A stretch of 64,000 nt of DNA from Oenanthe sinensis (taxonomy: Eukaryota > Streptophyta > Magnoliopsida > Apiales > Apiaceae). Both the position numbers and the translations under genes were made by a program. Where the stretch lies: positions 34,823,501 to 34,887,500 of the forward strand of contig CM053810.1 in NCBI GenBank assembly GCA_028671895.1. The letters run 5' to 3'. Positions 21,512 through 32,584 of this stretch are shown here, in pieces (the stretch's first letter is position 1; each line of letters begins with the position of its first letter). The notes under the pieces were generated by a model. The model did not search any database. It saw only the letters and a program-made list of their open reading frames with translations, and was not told the origin of the DNA.

Positions 21512-22400
21512 CCACTATCACCCAACCTCTAACTAGGTGGTTCTTGTGTGGGTGAGGGAGACTGAGCATCTTTCTCACTAGTCACCACTAGTGCACTAGT
21601 CCCATCCTCCATCTTCCTTGTGATATACCTGTTGCCTCCTGTGGTTCTACCATGGTTAATGCATCCAAGTTGTCATTTAGAAAAGTCCTGGCATCGATTG
21701 CATTGATGTCATGGGCATAAGTCATGTGAAAGGAATCTTGCAGTTCCCTTGCAATCTTCTGATAAAATGAGCCCTTGATTTGATTCAATCTACTTTGATA
21801 GGTTGGATATATATACTTGTTGGCCACCTTCCGTACATTGTGGACAAGAAAATCAACTACCTTCTTTGGAAGAGGTTGAATTGTATAAATCCAGTCAATT
21901 GTTATCCTGTAGGTAATTCCTTTATCCTAAATTATTTCATAGTCAAAAATTGGTTGCTCAACCTCAGTTTCCAAATCAGTAATAGACTCTGATTCTCTCT
22001 TTTTATGGACCTTAAGCTTTTTAGGCTTCTGTTTGTATTACTTTTCAGAGTCTGGCACCCCAAGTGCTTTGAGAACTTCATTAGTCCTACATTCTATGAG
22101 ACCTACATCTTGAGTTTGGTGACTACATCCTGTGCAGACAAATGTAGCTCCACCTCTATTTTCTTCCTTAGGTCCTCATAAGTTGAAATGAGATCCAAGA
22201 CTTGTTGCTTTGTATTGTAGAGTGAATGTTCTTCTAGTGATTCTACCAAAGGATATAGGAATAGCAGTACCTCATCAGTTGGAGTAATGATTTCATCAAT
22301 GAGACATGAGGCTACATCCAATGGCATTCCTTCCCAAAATGTGTCATAATCAGAGTCTGAAGGCAGTCTAGACTCTGACTCAACTTTAGACTCTAGTTAA
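21512..22400 (-). pseudogene. ORF3 of element C, distal part (cut by B)
   Basis: Fragments in more than one frame: 22327-22103 (helical, PTDEVLLFLYPLVESLEEH) and 21827-21588 (YQSRLNQIKGSFYQKIARELQDS), continuing to the end as a Ser/Pro-rich stretch. I read these as the C-terminal half of ORF3, broken by frameshifts and then by the junction at 21511/21512. No recognised domain. The intact C-terminus and the 3' LTR are missing. Confidence 0.55.
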
Positions 22401-22568
22401 TGAATTTTCTTGATTTCAGAGTCTAGCTTTGCAGGAGCCTTGGGAGCATCGATTTCCTGTAAAATAGGGTTAGTAACAATTGTAGGCTTGTGTGTGTGCA
22501 GAATAAGCCTTCCTCAACCTCTTGTACTTCTGAGCAAAAGATTTCTTAGGAGACTCAATTTGAGAATC

Positions 22569-23738
22569 CTAAGGTGCATCCCTAGGTTTATCAGAGTCTA
22601 TAACCTTTTGAGAGTCTACAAACTCGGCTTGAAGGTTAGAATCAAGTGTATCATGACCATCTTTAAGCAAAGAGATTCCTTCAACAACTTGTTTCTCCAA
22701 GGGGTTGAGCTTCTCATCACTTTTCTCATCTATTAGCCTTGTTTGAACTAGTCTCCTCCTCTTTACAATTGGGGCCTGTTGAGAGACACTAGAGGTTGGT
22801 TTCTTTTTAGAGTTTGGTTTTGGAGATTGTTTAGTTGAAGATGATTTGGTTACTTGGGTAGGTGCATGGGGACTCTCCATAACTTTTTCCTGCACCATTT
22901 CACCACCAAAAAATGAAGCATTGTACAGAGAAGGTTTGTAGTTAGAGACTTTTGCCTGCATTACCTGTGGATAAGACATGGCAGATAGACTCTTCTTTTT
23001 GTCATCAATTCTCTTAATATCAGAGAGTATCCTTCCTTCCTGCTTGTATGCCTGCACACAACAATCATCTGCCAACCTAGTTGACATGTCAGAGATGAAG
23101 TGATTTAGGAGAATCATAAGAAATCTATGATTGTAGACTTTCTTCCTCCCCTCTTGCACATTGTTTAATTTAGCTCCGATTTGAGTCAGCAACATATCAC
23201 CAATGTTGATCACCTTATCAAATAAGAGACTATGACCAATTTGATAAGTAATAGCAGTAATAACATCAAAACCACTACATTGATCAGTAAAACAGTTAGC
23301 AAGTTGATCATAGAAAAATGACCATTCTTTTCTGAGATAAGGCCTAGTTAACTTACTCATATTTTCCAAACTAGCAGAATAACCTAGTGATTTAAACATG
23401 CTATTTATTTCAGAATCAGACATATTTTCCTCAAATGGTTCTTTAACAGGCAACTTCAACACAGAGTTGAGCACATCAGCAGTTACATCAAAGTAGTGGA
23501 GCCAAAGTAGTGGAGCCAAAGCAGAAGGATCAACTACCTTAGCTGAGCGTCATGCTTGAGAAACAAGATCCATGTGAATAACAGGAGATGCTTTGAGAAT
23601 GTAACTGAGTTCTCTCTGCTCTAAGAAGTCCATCATAAGATAGTAGTCGACATCTACTCCTAGGGCTACCACATGATTAGTGGTCATGAACTCAAAATAT
23701 CCAAAAGTGAATGCAATTGCTTTGGGTCCCCTTAGCAA
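22569..23738 (-). pseudogene. ORF3 of element C, N-terminal part
   Basis: Two same-frame pieces (23738-23550 and 23519-22569) separated by a stop. The second piece begins with DVTADVLNSVLKLPVKEPFEE and carries FFYDQLANCFTDQCSGFDVITA and VINIGDMLL. These align in pattern with FFNILSHCFAPKTGGFHGITN and the INIG end of the element A ORF3 N-terminal domain. A basic Ser/Pro-rich region (about residues 205-260, KSSSTKQSPKPNSKKK) follows, which could be a nuclear signal or disordered linker, then an acidic helical end. I see no membrane segment. It is preceded by a spacer after pol, as in A. Function unknown. Confidence 0.65.
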
Positions 23739-23759
23739 CCATTGAATTTATTAAGTTGA

Positions 23760-24189
23760 GAGTGATGAAATTTGCAATAACAAATCATAGTTGAGAGGCT
23801 GTAGGAAATAATTGAAATAAACTAGTGAGATAATTGTATGAAAATTTTCTATTTTGTTTGAGTTGCATATAATACACACGAGTCTACAGTCTGTCTCCAG
23901 TCAAAAGTAACTGTTACCGCCTATTTCAAGTCATTTAAATAGTTTAAACGTAATCAGAGTCTACAGGCATGAATTTTAACCATTTCAGAGTCTAGGCGCT
24001 ATTTTTCTCAGAGTCTACAGACTCTCAGAGTCTACATGCTCATCAGAGTCTAGAAGTTAGACTCGACAAAGTTTAGAAGTTAGACTATGTCAATATACAA
24101 TACCTCAAACATTTTGCAATAACAAATCATAGTTTGATAAATCAGGAACTATAAGTAAAGTACATACCTTGCTTATTTTATGATTGACC
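23760..24189 (-). other. pol-ORF3 spacer of element C with AGAGTCTA motifs
   Basis: A short AT-rich spacer. Between 23950 and 24070 it contains at least five copies of (T)CAGAGTCTA, three of them within 45 bases around 24008-24052. It sits in the same place as the GGCGCC array of A. No gene seen. Confidence 0.7.
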
Positions 24190-24580
24190 ACGTACATGTT
24201 TAACATACCTAATTTACCTACCAGTCTGAGAAAGATAGACTCATCAAGTAGTTTGGTTAAAATGTCTGCAATCTATCTGTCGGTTGGAACATAATGAAGT
24301 TCAAAAGTACCATTTTCAACATGTTCTCTAATAAAATGATACCTAACATCAATGTGCTTTGTTCTGGAATGTTGGACTGGATTTTGTGCAATTTTAATAG
24401 TACTAGTATTATCATAATACATAGGAATATTTGAGAATGTTAGTCCATAATCAAGTAACTGATTTCTCATCCACAAAATTTGAGCACAACAACTTCCAGC
24501 TACTATGTATTCAGCCTCAGCTGTTGAGGTTGATATATTTGTTGTTTCTTGCTAAACCAAGAAATTAATCTGTTGCCAAG
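24190..24580 (-). pseudogene. RNase H of element C
   Basis: The open piece 24476-24273 has MWMRNQLLDYGLTFSNIPMY, YDNTSTIKIAQN and SRTKHIDVRYHFIREH. The STSTAEAEY-like block lies just upstream (about 24500-24540) and the F-x-KLLDES-like end at about 24240, each broken by stops. The catalytic region reads YYDN where a CDN is usual. Confidence 0.75.
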
Positions 24581-24583
24581 AAA

Positions 24584-25147
24584 TTAGCATTGACATGTTG
24601 TGCTTTTTCTGTCCACTTTGCATCCTGCATAGTCATAGTGTGAATACCCAATTAGTGAAAAATCAGACTCTCTAGGATACCAAAGTCCCGGAGTCTGTGC
24701 ACCCTTGAGATATCTAAAAATTCTTTTTACAACAATTAAATGAGATTCTCTAGGGTCAGCTTGAAATCTAGCACATAGGCATGTTGCAAATATTATATCT
24801 GGTCTAATAGTAGTTAAATATAACAATGAGCCAATCATACCTCTATAGCTAGTGTTGTCAACTTTCTTACACTTTGAATCAGAGTCTAGCTTAGTGGCTG
24901 TTGACATGAGAGTTTTGGAAGTGGCACGGTGTTTCATATCAAACTTCTTTAATAGTTTTTTCACATAATTTGTTTGATTGATGAAAATTCTATCATCATT
25001 CTGTTTATCTTGAAGTCCCAAAAAGAAGTTTAATTCTCCCATCATGCTCATTTCATAATTTGTCTGCATTAATTTGCTAAACTTATCACAGAGTTTTTCA
25101 TTAGTAGAGCCAAATATAATATCATTAACATAAATTTGGGCAAGCAA
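24584..25147 (-). pseudogene. reverse transcriptase of element C, C-terminal part
   Basis: 187 codons with YVNDIIFGSTNEKL, MMGELNFFLGLQ, YRGMIGSLLYLTTIRPDII and the RNase H connection (GYSHYDYAGCKVDRKST). The catalytic box reads YVND instead of YVDD (25132-25121), so one of the two active-site aspartates is Asn. It ends in a stop inside the RNase H start. In the family this domain copies element RNA into DNA; this copy should be inactive. Confidence 0.85.
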
Positions 25148-25189
25148 AATATCACCTTTATTTTTTCTAATAAAGAGAGTTTTGTCAAT

Positions 25190-25850
25190 GGTACCTCTAA
25201 TGAATCCATTTTTAAGAAGAAATTTTGATAGAGTTTCATACTATGCTCTAGGTGCTTGCTTCAATCCATATAGTGCCCCGTCTAATCTGTAAACATGATT
25301 AGGAAATCTTGGATCAACAAATCTTGATGGGTTCTCCACATAGACATCTTCTTCCAATTTGCCATTTAAGAAGACACTTTTAACATCCATTTGATAAACC
25401 TTGAATTTGGAATGGGCTGTAAATACAGGAAACATTCTGATAGCTTCCAATCTTACTACTGGTGAAAAAGTTTCATCATAGTCAATTCCTTCCTCTTGAG
25501 AGTATCATTTTACAACTAGCCTTGCTTTGTTTCAAATCACAGTTCCATTCTCATCAAGTTTATTTCTGAACACCCATTTTGCGCCAACAATTGATCTATT
25601 TCTAGGTCTTGGTACAAGTTTCCACACTTTATTTCTCTCAAATTCATTTAATTCCTCTTGCATTACAATAATCCAATCAGGGTCTTGCAAGGCTTATTCA
25701 ATTTTTTTGGGTTCATTCTTTGTAAGAAAACAGCTATAAAGACATTCATTTTGAGTGGGTGTTCTAGTTTATACATCACTCTCAGGATCACCAATTATCA
25801 AATCAGGATTATGACCCCTTACCCATTTTCTAGCTGGTGGAAGATTGATC
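25190..25850 (-). pseudogene. reverse transcriptase of element C, N-terminal part
   Basis: The open piece 25450-25241 carries [37 protein letters not shown] and [10 protein letters not shown]. Upstream, fragments matching [14 protein letters not shown] and ARLVVK can be read with interspersed stops to about 25850. It continues across stops and a frameshift to the piece at 24584-25147. Confidence 0.8.
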
Positions 25851-26097
25851 CTTGAACTTGAAGCCCCCCTAAATCATTGGCATTTCCTGTGTGTGAGTGA
25901 AATTTAAATGAAGAGGCTCCCCCTGAATTGTTTGCCTCTGAGAAGTATTCAGAGTTTCATAATCCATACCCTGATGAAATAGACTCTGAAAAACTTGATT
26001 CAATCTATCTAGACTATGTCTGGGTATACTCTGAACTGTTAGACTCTGAATTGCTTGGAGTTAAATTTTCTGGCTCCCCCTTAGATTTTGAAGGTTC
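25851..26097 (-). pseudogene. integrase-RT linker of element C
   Basis: A non-conserved acidic, Ser-rich stretch between integrase and RT, out of frame in places. It contains several AGACTCTGA motifs (for example near 25979, 26024 and 26041). Confidence 0.55.
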
Positions 26098-26589
26098 CTA
26101 TGTTGTTTCAGGCATTGTCTGAGGTTCTTCATCCTCATCATCTTCATCTATCTCAGAACTTTTCAAATTTTCAAATTCTAGTGTTGTAGACTCTAATTCA
26201 TCCTGCAATCTTGTAATATTTTTGTCATCAAATGCAATATGAATAGATTCCATAATAATTCTGGTTCTGAGATTAAACACTCTGAATGCTTTTGTGTTTG
26301 ATGCATATCCAAGAAAAATTACTTCATAAGTCTTAGCTTCAAATTTTCTTATATTTTCATAATGTACTTTTAGTACAAAGCACATGCATCCAAATATGTG
26401 AAAGTGTTTCACACTTGGCTTCTTGTTCTTTACCATCCCATATGGAGTCTTTCCATGCATATTCATCAATGTACAGTTTTGAGTAAAACATGTTGTATTG
26501 ACTGCCTCAGCCCAAAAATATACTAGTAACTTATACTCTGTCAACATTGTTCTAGCAGCTTCTATGAGTGTTCTATTCTTTCTCTCCAC
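26098..26589 (-). pseudogene. integrase C-terminal part of element C
   Basis: 163 codons starting at the catalytic-Glu region (MERKNRTLIEAARTML, from VVERKNRT) and running through YFWAEAVNTTCFTQN, KHFHIFGCMCFVLK, KTYEVIFLGYASNTKAFRVF and an acidic end (DEDDEDEE). A stop at about 26627 separates it from the integrase core upstream. Confidence 0.83.
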
Positions 26590-26625
26590 AACTCCATTTT
26601 GTTGAGGTGTTCCTGGTGTAGAAAA

Positions 26626-27216
26626 TTATTGAGTAATTTCCTTTGATGCACAATATTCCTTCATGATTGAATTCTTGAATTCAGTACCATTGTCACTCCT
26701 TAGAACTCTAACTGTCTTCTTTGATTTTGTTTCTAGAAAAGTGATATGGTCATTTATGTGTTGTGGAGCTTCCTTTTTTGAATGTAGAAGGAAAACCCAT
26801 GTGATTCTTGTAAAATCATCTACAATGACAAGAGCATATTTCTTTTTGGTAATTGACATCACATTTACTGGACCAAATAAATCAAAGTGTAATAAATAAA
26901 AAGGTTTATAAATGATGTTTATTGTCTTGCTCTTGAAGGTTGTTTTCTTTTGCTTTCCAAGTTGACATGCTTCACAAAGTCCATCTTGCACAAAATCAAC
27001 ATGTTGTAGTTCTCTCACAAGACTCTGTTTCACCAGCTTGTTGAGTGTTTTGAAGCTGATGTGTGACAGTTTCTTGTGTCGTTTCCATCTTTCTTCAGTT
27101 GAGGCTTTGCTATATAGACATGTAACTTCATTGTGAATGCAATCCTCCAAGTTGTCTTCATATATGTTCACATGCATGTGTCCTTTGAAAAAAATGCATG
27201 TTTCTTTGTGAGTCAC
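26626..27216 (-). pseudogene. GAG-pre-integrase and integrase core of element C
   Basis: 196 codons. The pre-integrase zinc module is KRHKKLSHISFKTL and CEACQLGK. The integrase core has HFDLFGPVNVMS, YALVIVDDFTRITWVF (first Asp region) and VRVLRSDNGTEF (second Asp). It ends in a stop just before FSTPGTPQQNGVVERKNRT. The usual W before the first zinc His is changed (WKRHKK rather than WLWHKK). Confidence 0.85.
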
Positions 27217-27222
27217 AAGACA

Positions 27223-27510
27223 CTATTTGTTATCAAAGCCAGTATGGTAACCTTTATCTCCAAGTTGACTTATGATAATTAAGTTGTGTTTCAATCCATC
27301 AACTAGAGCTACTTCATCAATGATGATATTTCCAAGTACAATCTTGCCATATCCCAGTGTTTGTCCTTTATTTCCATCTCTGAAAAGATACTTCTGGGCC
27401 ACCCATCTCCACAAAGTCTGTAAGTAGGGATTTCTTTTCAGTCATATGTCCTGAGCATCCACTGTCCATGATTAGAGTTACTTTCTTTACCCTGGTTCCC
27501 TGCATACATA
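27223..27510 (-). pseudogene. protease of element C
   Basis: The piece 27414-27223 carries the protease C-terminal half (GNKGQTLGYGKIVLGN, VDGLKHNLIIISQLGDKG). The DSGCSGHMT-like catalytic motif is readable at about 27450-27475 in a neighbouring frame, so a frameshift lies near 27415. A stop at 27223 divides it from the pre-integrase domain. Confidence 0.78.
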
Positions 27511-27516
27511 AAGCAA

Positions 27517-28660
27517 CTAGTTAGATGTTTTGGAGACCCAAACAGTTTTGGATCCTTTAATACTAACTTTTGATGAAACAGGCTTAGTATTTTTCACTTT
27601 TGTTTTACCTATCTCCTTTGTTACATTAGACTCTGGTTGAGTCTTGACAATGTCATACAATCTTTTGTCAATTGAAGATTTTAGCTCATAAAAATTGTAA
27701 TACAAATTATGATAGTCTCTACACATATAGATACAATGAAATATGTTACCATAGTGATAACAATGCTTCTGTGGAATGTAGTGACTTTTCAGAGTCTATG
27801 AAGGAATAGACTCTGATTTTTTCTTAATTTTTGTTTTACAGTCTAGAGCTAAATGGTTGTGGTTGCCACATCTGTAATACTTCTTTCTAGGAGCACTAGG
27901 ATCCTTTTAGTAGTTATTTGCCTTATTAATACCTTCCTTACTATTTCTATTTCTCCTAGTTTTGGTAGACTCTGATAAGTTCTCTAGTTTTTCCTTTAAC
28001 TTAGACTTACACAGGTACCCAATGTTAATATTTTTCTTAGATTTCTTTTCTCCTGATTCATCTGTCTTTTTATTATTCACAAGGGGATTATTGACAAATG
28101 AGTTTGTGGTTTCTTTAGGTAAATCAATCTTTAATTCAGAAGTCACAAACTTAACAGAAATAAAGGTACTTTTGTCCTTAGTATTATTAATTTGGCTAGC
28201 TTCTTTATTGTTTGTATTCTCAATAATATGTTTTTTGTCTTGACTCTTGTCATAGCCTAGACAAGCAGTATGACACACATTTTGGTTGTTGAGAATTTCC
28301 TGAACTTTTCCACCAGAGTCTGTCCATGCTCTAAACTAAAGCCTTTCTTCCTCTAGTTCTTTCTTAACAAAGTCATAGGCCTTCAAGACTTTAGTGTAAT
28401 TATGCCTATATTCCTCAAAATCCTTTTTGTATTGTTCCATTAATGCTAACTCAGACTCTAAATGGTTATTCCTGCTTGTCTAGGTTAAATTTTCTTCTCT
28501 TAACCTATCACTTTCATTAGTGAGAAACCAACAGTTCATCATTATATTCTTAATCTCACTTTTCACAATTTTTATACCATTAGCGGGGAGGCATTCCTCA
28601 GGCCCAGCTTGTCCGCCGAATCTCGTCTCAATCATCATTTGTGAGTCTAAATTAAGTAAG
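27517..28660 (-). pseudogene. gag C-terminal part of element C
   Basis: Lys/Asn/Ser-rich fragments (28278-27907 and 27726-27517) with stops between. A degraded second zinc knuckle (CGNHNHLALDC-like) can be read near 27840-27880. The end SKTVWVSKTSN resembles the NQVWVPKKK gag end of A and D. Position and composition match the gag tail of the related family; no other domain. Confidence 0.65.
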
Positions 28661-28662
28661 GA

Positions 28663-29841
28663 TTAAAGAGTTAAGATTGATACATGAGTCTTGGGAAATG
28701 AAGGTTCTTTGAGAGATTCTGTTTTTCTTGAGGAGGTAGCCATCAATGCTATATTTTCATAATAAATTTCATCTTCTGAGCTTGAATCTGCCAAATCCTT
28801 TCCTGGTGAGAGGAATGCCTTCCCTTTGCTTTGACTTTTTAATTTTCTGCATTCACTAGCAAAGTGCCCCAATATTCCACAAGTGAAACACTTGACCACC
28901 TTTGCTTTGTCAAGCTTTATTATAGTGCTCTTGCTCTTTTCAACCTTTTCATATTCCTTCTTGAATGATGGTCTCTTGCTAAATTTACCAGTTCTTTTAT
29001 TGAATTTCATTCTTTTGAAATTCTTAGCAAACATAGCCATCATTTGACTTAGATCAATTTCTTCAACTGAATCAGAGTCTGTGTCAATAGACTCTGACTC
29101 CACAACAGTTTTACCTTTCTTCCTTGAATCCTTGATTCTTGCTTCTAGAGGTTCTTCCTGCTGTTCTTTCTCAGACTCTATTAAGAGTGCCACAGATTTC
29201 TTATTCTTTCTCTCTTACATCTCTAAATCATATATTTTGAGTGTGCCATAAAATTCTTTTAGAGTTATTTCATCCAAATCTCTAGCTTCCCTTATGGTTG
29301 TAGTTTTGTTATCCCACTCTTCAGGAAGTGCTCTCAGAAACTTGGTGTTTGTATCTTCAGAATCATAAACCTTACCAAGTATAGGCATCTCATTCAGGAG
29401 TTTTGTAAACGTATCATACATTTCAGTAATATATTCCCCAGATTTTGTCTCAAAGTACTCATACTCGTGTATTAACAGAGATCTAGCATTCTTCTTGACA
29501 TCTTTAGTCCCTTCACAGTGCATTTCAAGTTTTATCCACATCTCCTTAACAGTTTTGCATGATATAACACAATTTGTAAGAGCATAATCCAAACTGTTAA
29601 AGAGAATGTTTTTGACTTTGGCCTCCTTAAGGACATTCTCATTGTCCTCCTTTGTCCACTCAGCCTTTAGTTTTTCAACAAAGTGTTCTTCAACTATTTT
29701 TCCATCTTCAGTGATTTGAGGAACAAGCCTTGATGGCACATAGGGTCCTTCACGAATCTTGTCAAGATAGTCAGGGTCTGTAGCTTCCAGATGGTACAAC
29801 ATCTTAACTTTCCAGTAGATATACTTCTTTCTTTTAAGCAT
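28663..29841 (-). pseudogene. gag N-terminal part of element C
   Basis: Two same-frame pieces. 29841-29215 is the capsid-like UBN2-type region (YWKVKMLYHLEATDPDYLDKI, MWIKLEMHCEGTKDVKKN, FLRALPEEWDNKTTTIREA). 29193-28663 is a basic stretch and a zinc knuckle CFTCGILGHFASEC. A single stop at 29215-29217 interrupts them. Sequence before the Met at 29841 (KFGNKDGNSRILML) stays open in the same frame, so the original start is upstream, towards the PBS. In the family this protein forms the virus-like particle and binds RNA. Confidence 0.82.
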
Positions 29842-29900
29842 AAGAATCCTAGAATTGCCATCTTTGTTTCCAAACTTCTTTGATCGATTTTAAACGTTAG

Positions 29901-29912
29901 GCTATGATACCA
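29901..29912 (-). other. primer binding site of element C
   Basis: The minus strand reads TGGTATCATAGC two bases after the LTR end, a tRNA-Met-type site with one change (CATAGC for CAGAGC). Confidence 0.8.
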
Positions 29913-30195
29913 TTTGTTTTCCCAGTTACACAAGTAGAAGGAAATGTTGAATACTTGTGTGCTTTTTTTGCTTGATTAAAATCAACTTAATATGAATTAA
30001 AGATTTAACTTAAGAACAAAGATCAAACACAAAGATATGAATGAATACTATTTGTATTATTGATGTGTAAATACAAACTTTCCTAAGATAACACAAACCC
30101 TAACAGCTTCTATGTGTTTTCACAGCAACTCTCTCTATCTCCGTGCTCTCACAAAACTTTGACAATTTCTCGACAATTACAATTAGGTTACATAG

Positions 30196-30212
30196 AGTGT
30201 TTATATAGAGAG
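30196..30212 (-). promoter_or_regulatory. TATA-like box in the LTR of element C
   Basis: The minus strand reads CTCTATATAAACACTC, a strong plant TATA context inside the LTR and upstream of the PBS in the transcription direction. Confidence 0.6.
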
Positions 30213-30399
30213 CTATCTATCAACTAAAAATAAAAAATCAAATTACAATAGGAATAGAATTCCTAATTATTAGTTGACAGTTTCCTTCTGTAATTCTCCT
30301 TCCTTCCTTCCCATAGCATATCTGCAATATATTTGTCTTTATCTTCGAAGACTTCTCTATTCTGTGATCATCTTCCAAATTCAGCTTTGACTGTATATA

Positions 30400-30605
30400 C
30401 TCTAAAATCTTCAGACTCTGCTAGACTATAGACTCTGATAGACTATAGACTCTGATAATTTGTAGACTCTGATGGATTGTAGACTCCGATAGTCTATAGA
30501 CTCTGATCACCTTCCAGACTCTGATCTTCATCTAGATTCTGGTTTCACTTATTGCAGAAAATCTTCTAAGTACAAGTATGTTGACTATATAGACTCTGAT
30601 TATAA
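30400..30605. repeat. AGACTCTGAT motif array in the LTR of element C
   Basis: The unit (T)AGACTCTGAT or close variants recurs about ten times in some 200 bases, with irregular spacers. It lies upstream of the TATA-like box in the element's transcription direction, so in U3. Confidence 0.85.
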
Positions 30606-30697
30606 AATTTTAGAGACTAAAAAGACTTATTACAAATAAACTATGCTAAACCCTGTTCTAGAATTTTGTACATTATCAAATGAATATATTCCTAGCA

Positions 30698-31455
<758 letters not shown>

Positions 31456-32570
31456 TGAAAGAAAGTTGTTCTTTTCATATTTTCTAATTTTTTCAGGGTT
31501 TTAATGTTTGTCTAATATTATTAAATTTAAATAGATTTTAGGACGTAACTAAATCACCTAGTAACCTTCTATATAATTATTCGATTGATCTTTTAGAGAG
31601 TTCAATGTTAATTTCTACAAGTGGTTAGTTTCCTAAAACTTCTATTTATATAGAGAAAAAATTTCAAAAAAGAAATGTAATATAATGGTATTTTTAGAAC
31701 ATTATTGCTATACAGATAAGACAGAGTAAAGATTTTTTGGTATTTTAAAGTATAAATCTTTTTCTAGATAATATTGTTTATTGAGATTAGGTGTTTCCTA
31801 AAGGAACTATCAGAATGGAAAATCATCTATCTCAGTGAAAATATTATTTGAGTAATTTTTACTCTTGCCTAATATTTAAAATGTAATTGTTCTCCCGGTG
31901 TTCCATTTTATCCTTTATTCAGATAAAAATATTTTAAATACACTTGTAACTTCCCACAAGCCCTCAACTATATTTTATATATGGGAATACTAGTAAACAA
32001 TTTTATTCAAGTCAAAACCTCAGCTTAAAGACTGATTTATTTTGCCCAACGGCTATATGTATTTTATTTAGATTCGCGACATAAATTTATCGTTTCTTGA
32101 TCTAATAAAATACTTCCACTTGTTAGAATGACTTGAAACTTTTTATTGGTCATTATAATAATTTAAAATAATATTAGAATTTTTCTCATAAGTTTTTGAG
32201 AAATTTTATTTTCGAGCTAGTTCGCCCGGTTAGTATTTTATTCGTTTTTCAGGAAACTATTCCGAAAAATATTTTTACGGACATAATATTATTTTTAATG
32301 TTCCCAGAAAAATAAAGATATTATTTTCATATTTATTAATGAATTTAGGTGTTACATGCTTATTTATATTTGTTACGTATTTATTTGATTAATATAATAC
32401 AATAAGCACTAGTTGACTTGGTTCAACTCCAAAATACTTCCCCCCCCCCAAAACACATCAGATTTCCCCCGCAAGGAATTAAAACTCCCCTCCACCAATT
32501 CAAATTTTAGGAGCATTAATTTCAACCACTCATTCCAAGTCAATCTCCATCATTCATTCCCCTCAACTTT

Positions 32571-32584
32571 TCCTATAAATACAA
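32571..32584 (+). promoter_or_regulatory. TATA box in the orphan LTR
   Basis: CCTATAAATACAAC in a pyrimidine-rich context, a good plant TATA match. Confidence 0.5.

Larger units (their letters stand above)
21512..30673 (-). mobile_element. Sirevirus-type Ty1/copia element C, 3'-truncated by B
   Basis: Minus strand. From the right: LTR (about 30673-29915), PBS, gag, protease, integrase, RT, RNase H, spacer and ORF3, which is cut at 21512 by the end of element B. Protein domains are recognisably related to A and D, but the LTR, spacer and most of ORF3 do not match them, so this is a different Sirevirus family. It has many stops and frameshifts. No 3' LTR is present in the window. The motif AGACTCTGA is spread over the whole element. 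Confidence 0.85.
29915..30673 (-). repeat. 5' LTR of element C
   Basis: The minus-strand LTR ends ...GGGAAAACA at 29915, next to the PBS. The start is inferred as TGTACAAAATTC at 30673, giving about 759 bp; this end is uncertain because no second LTR is available. It contains a TATA-like box and the AGACTCTGA array. Confidence 0.6.
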
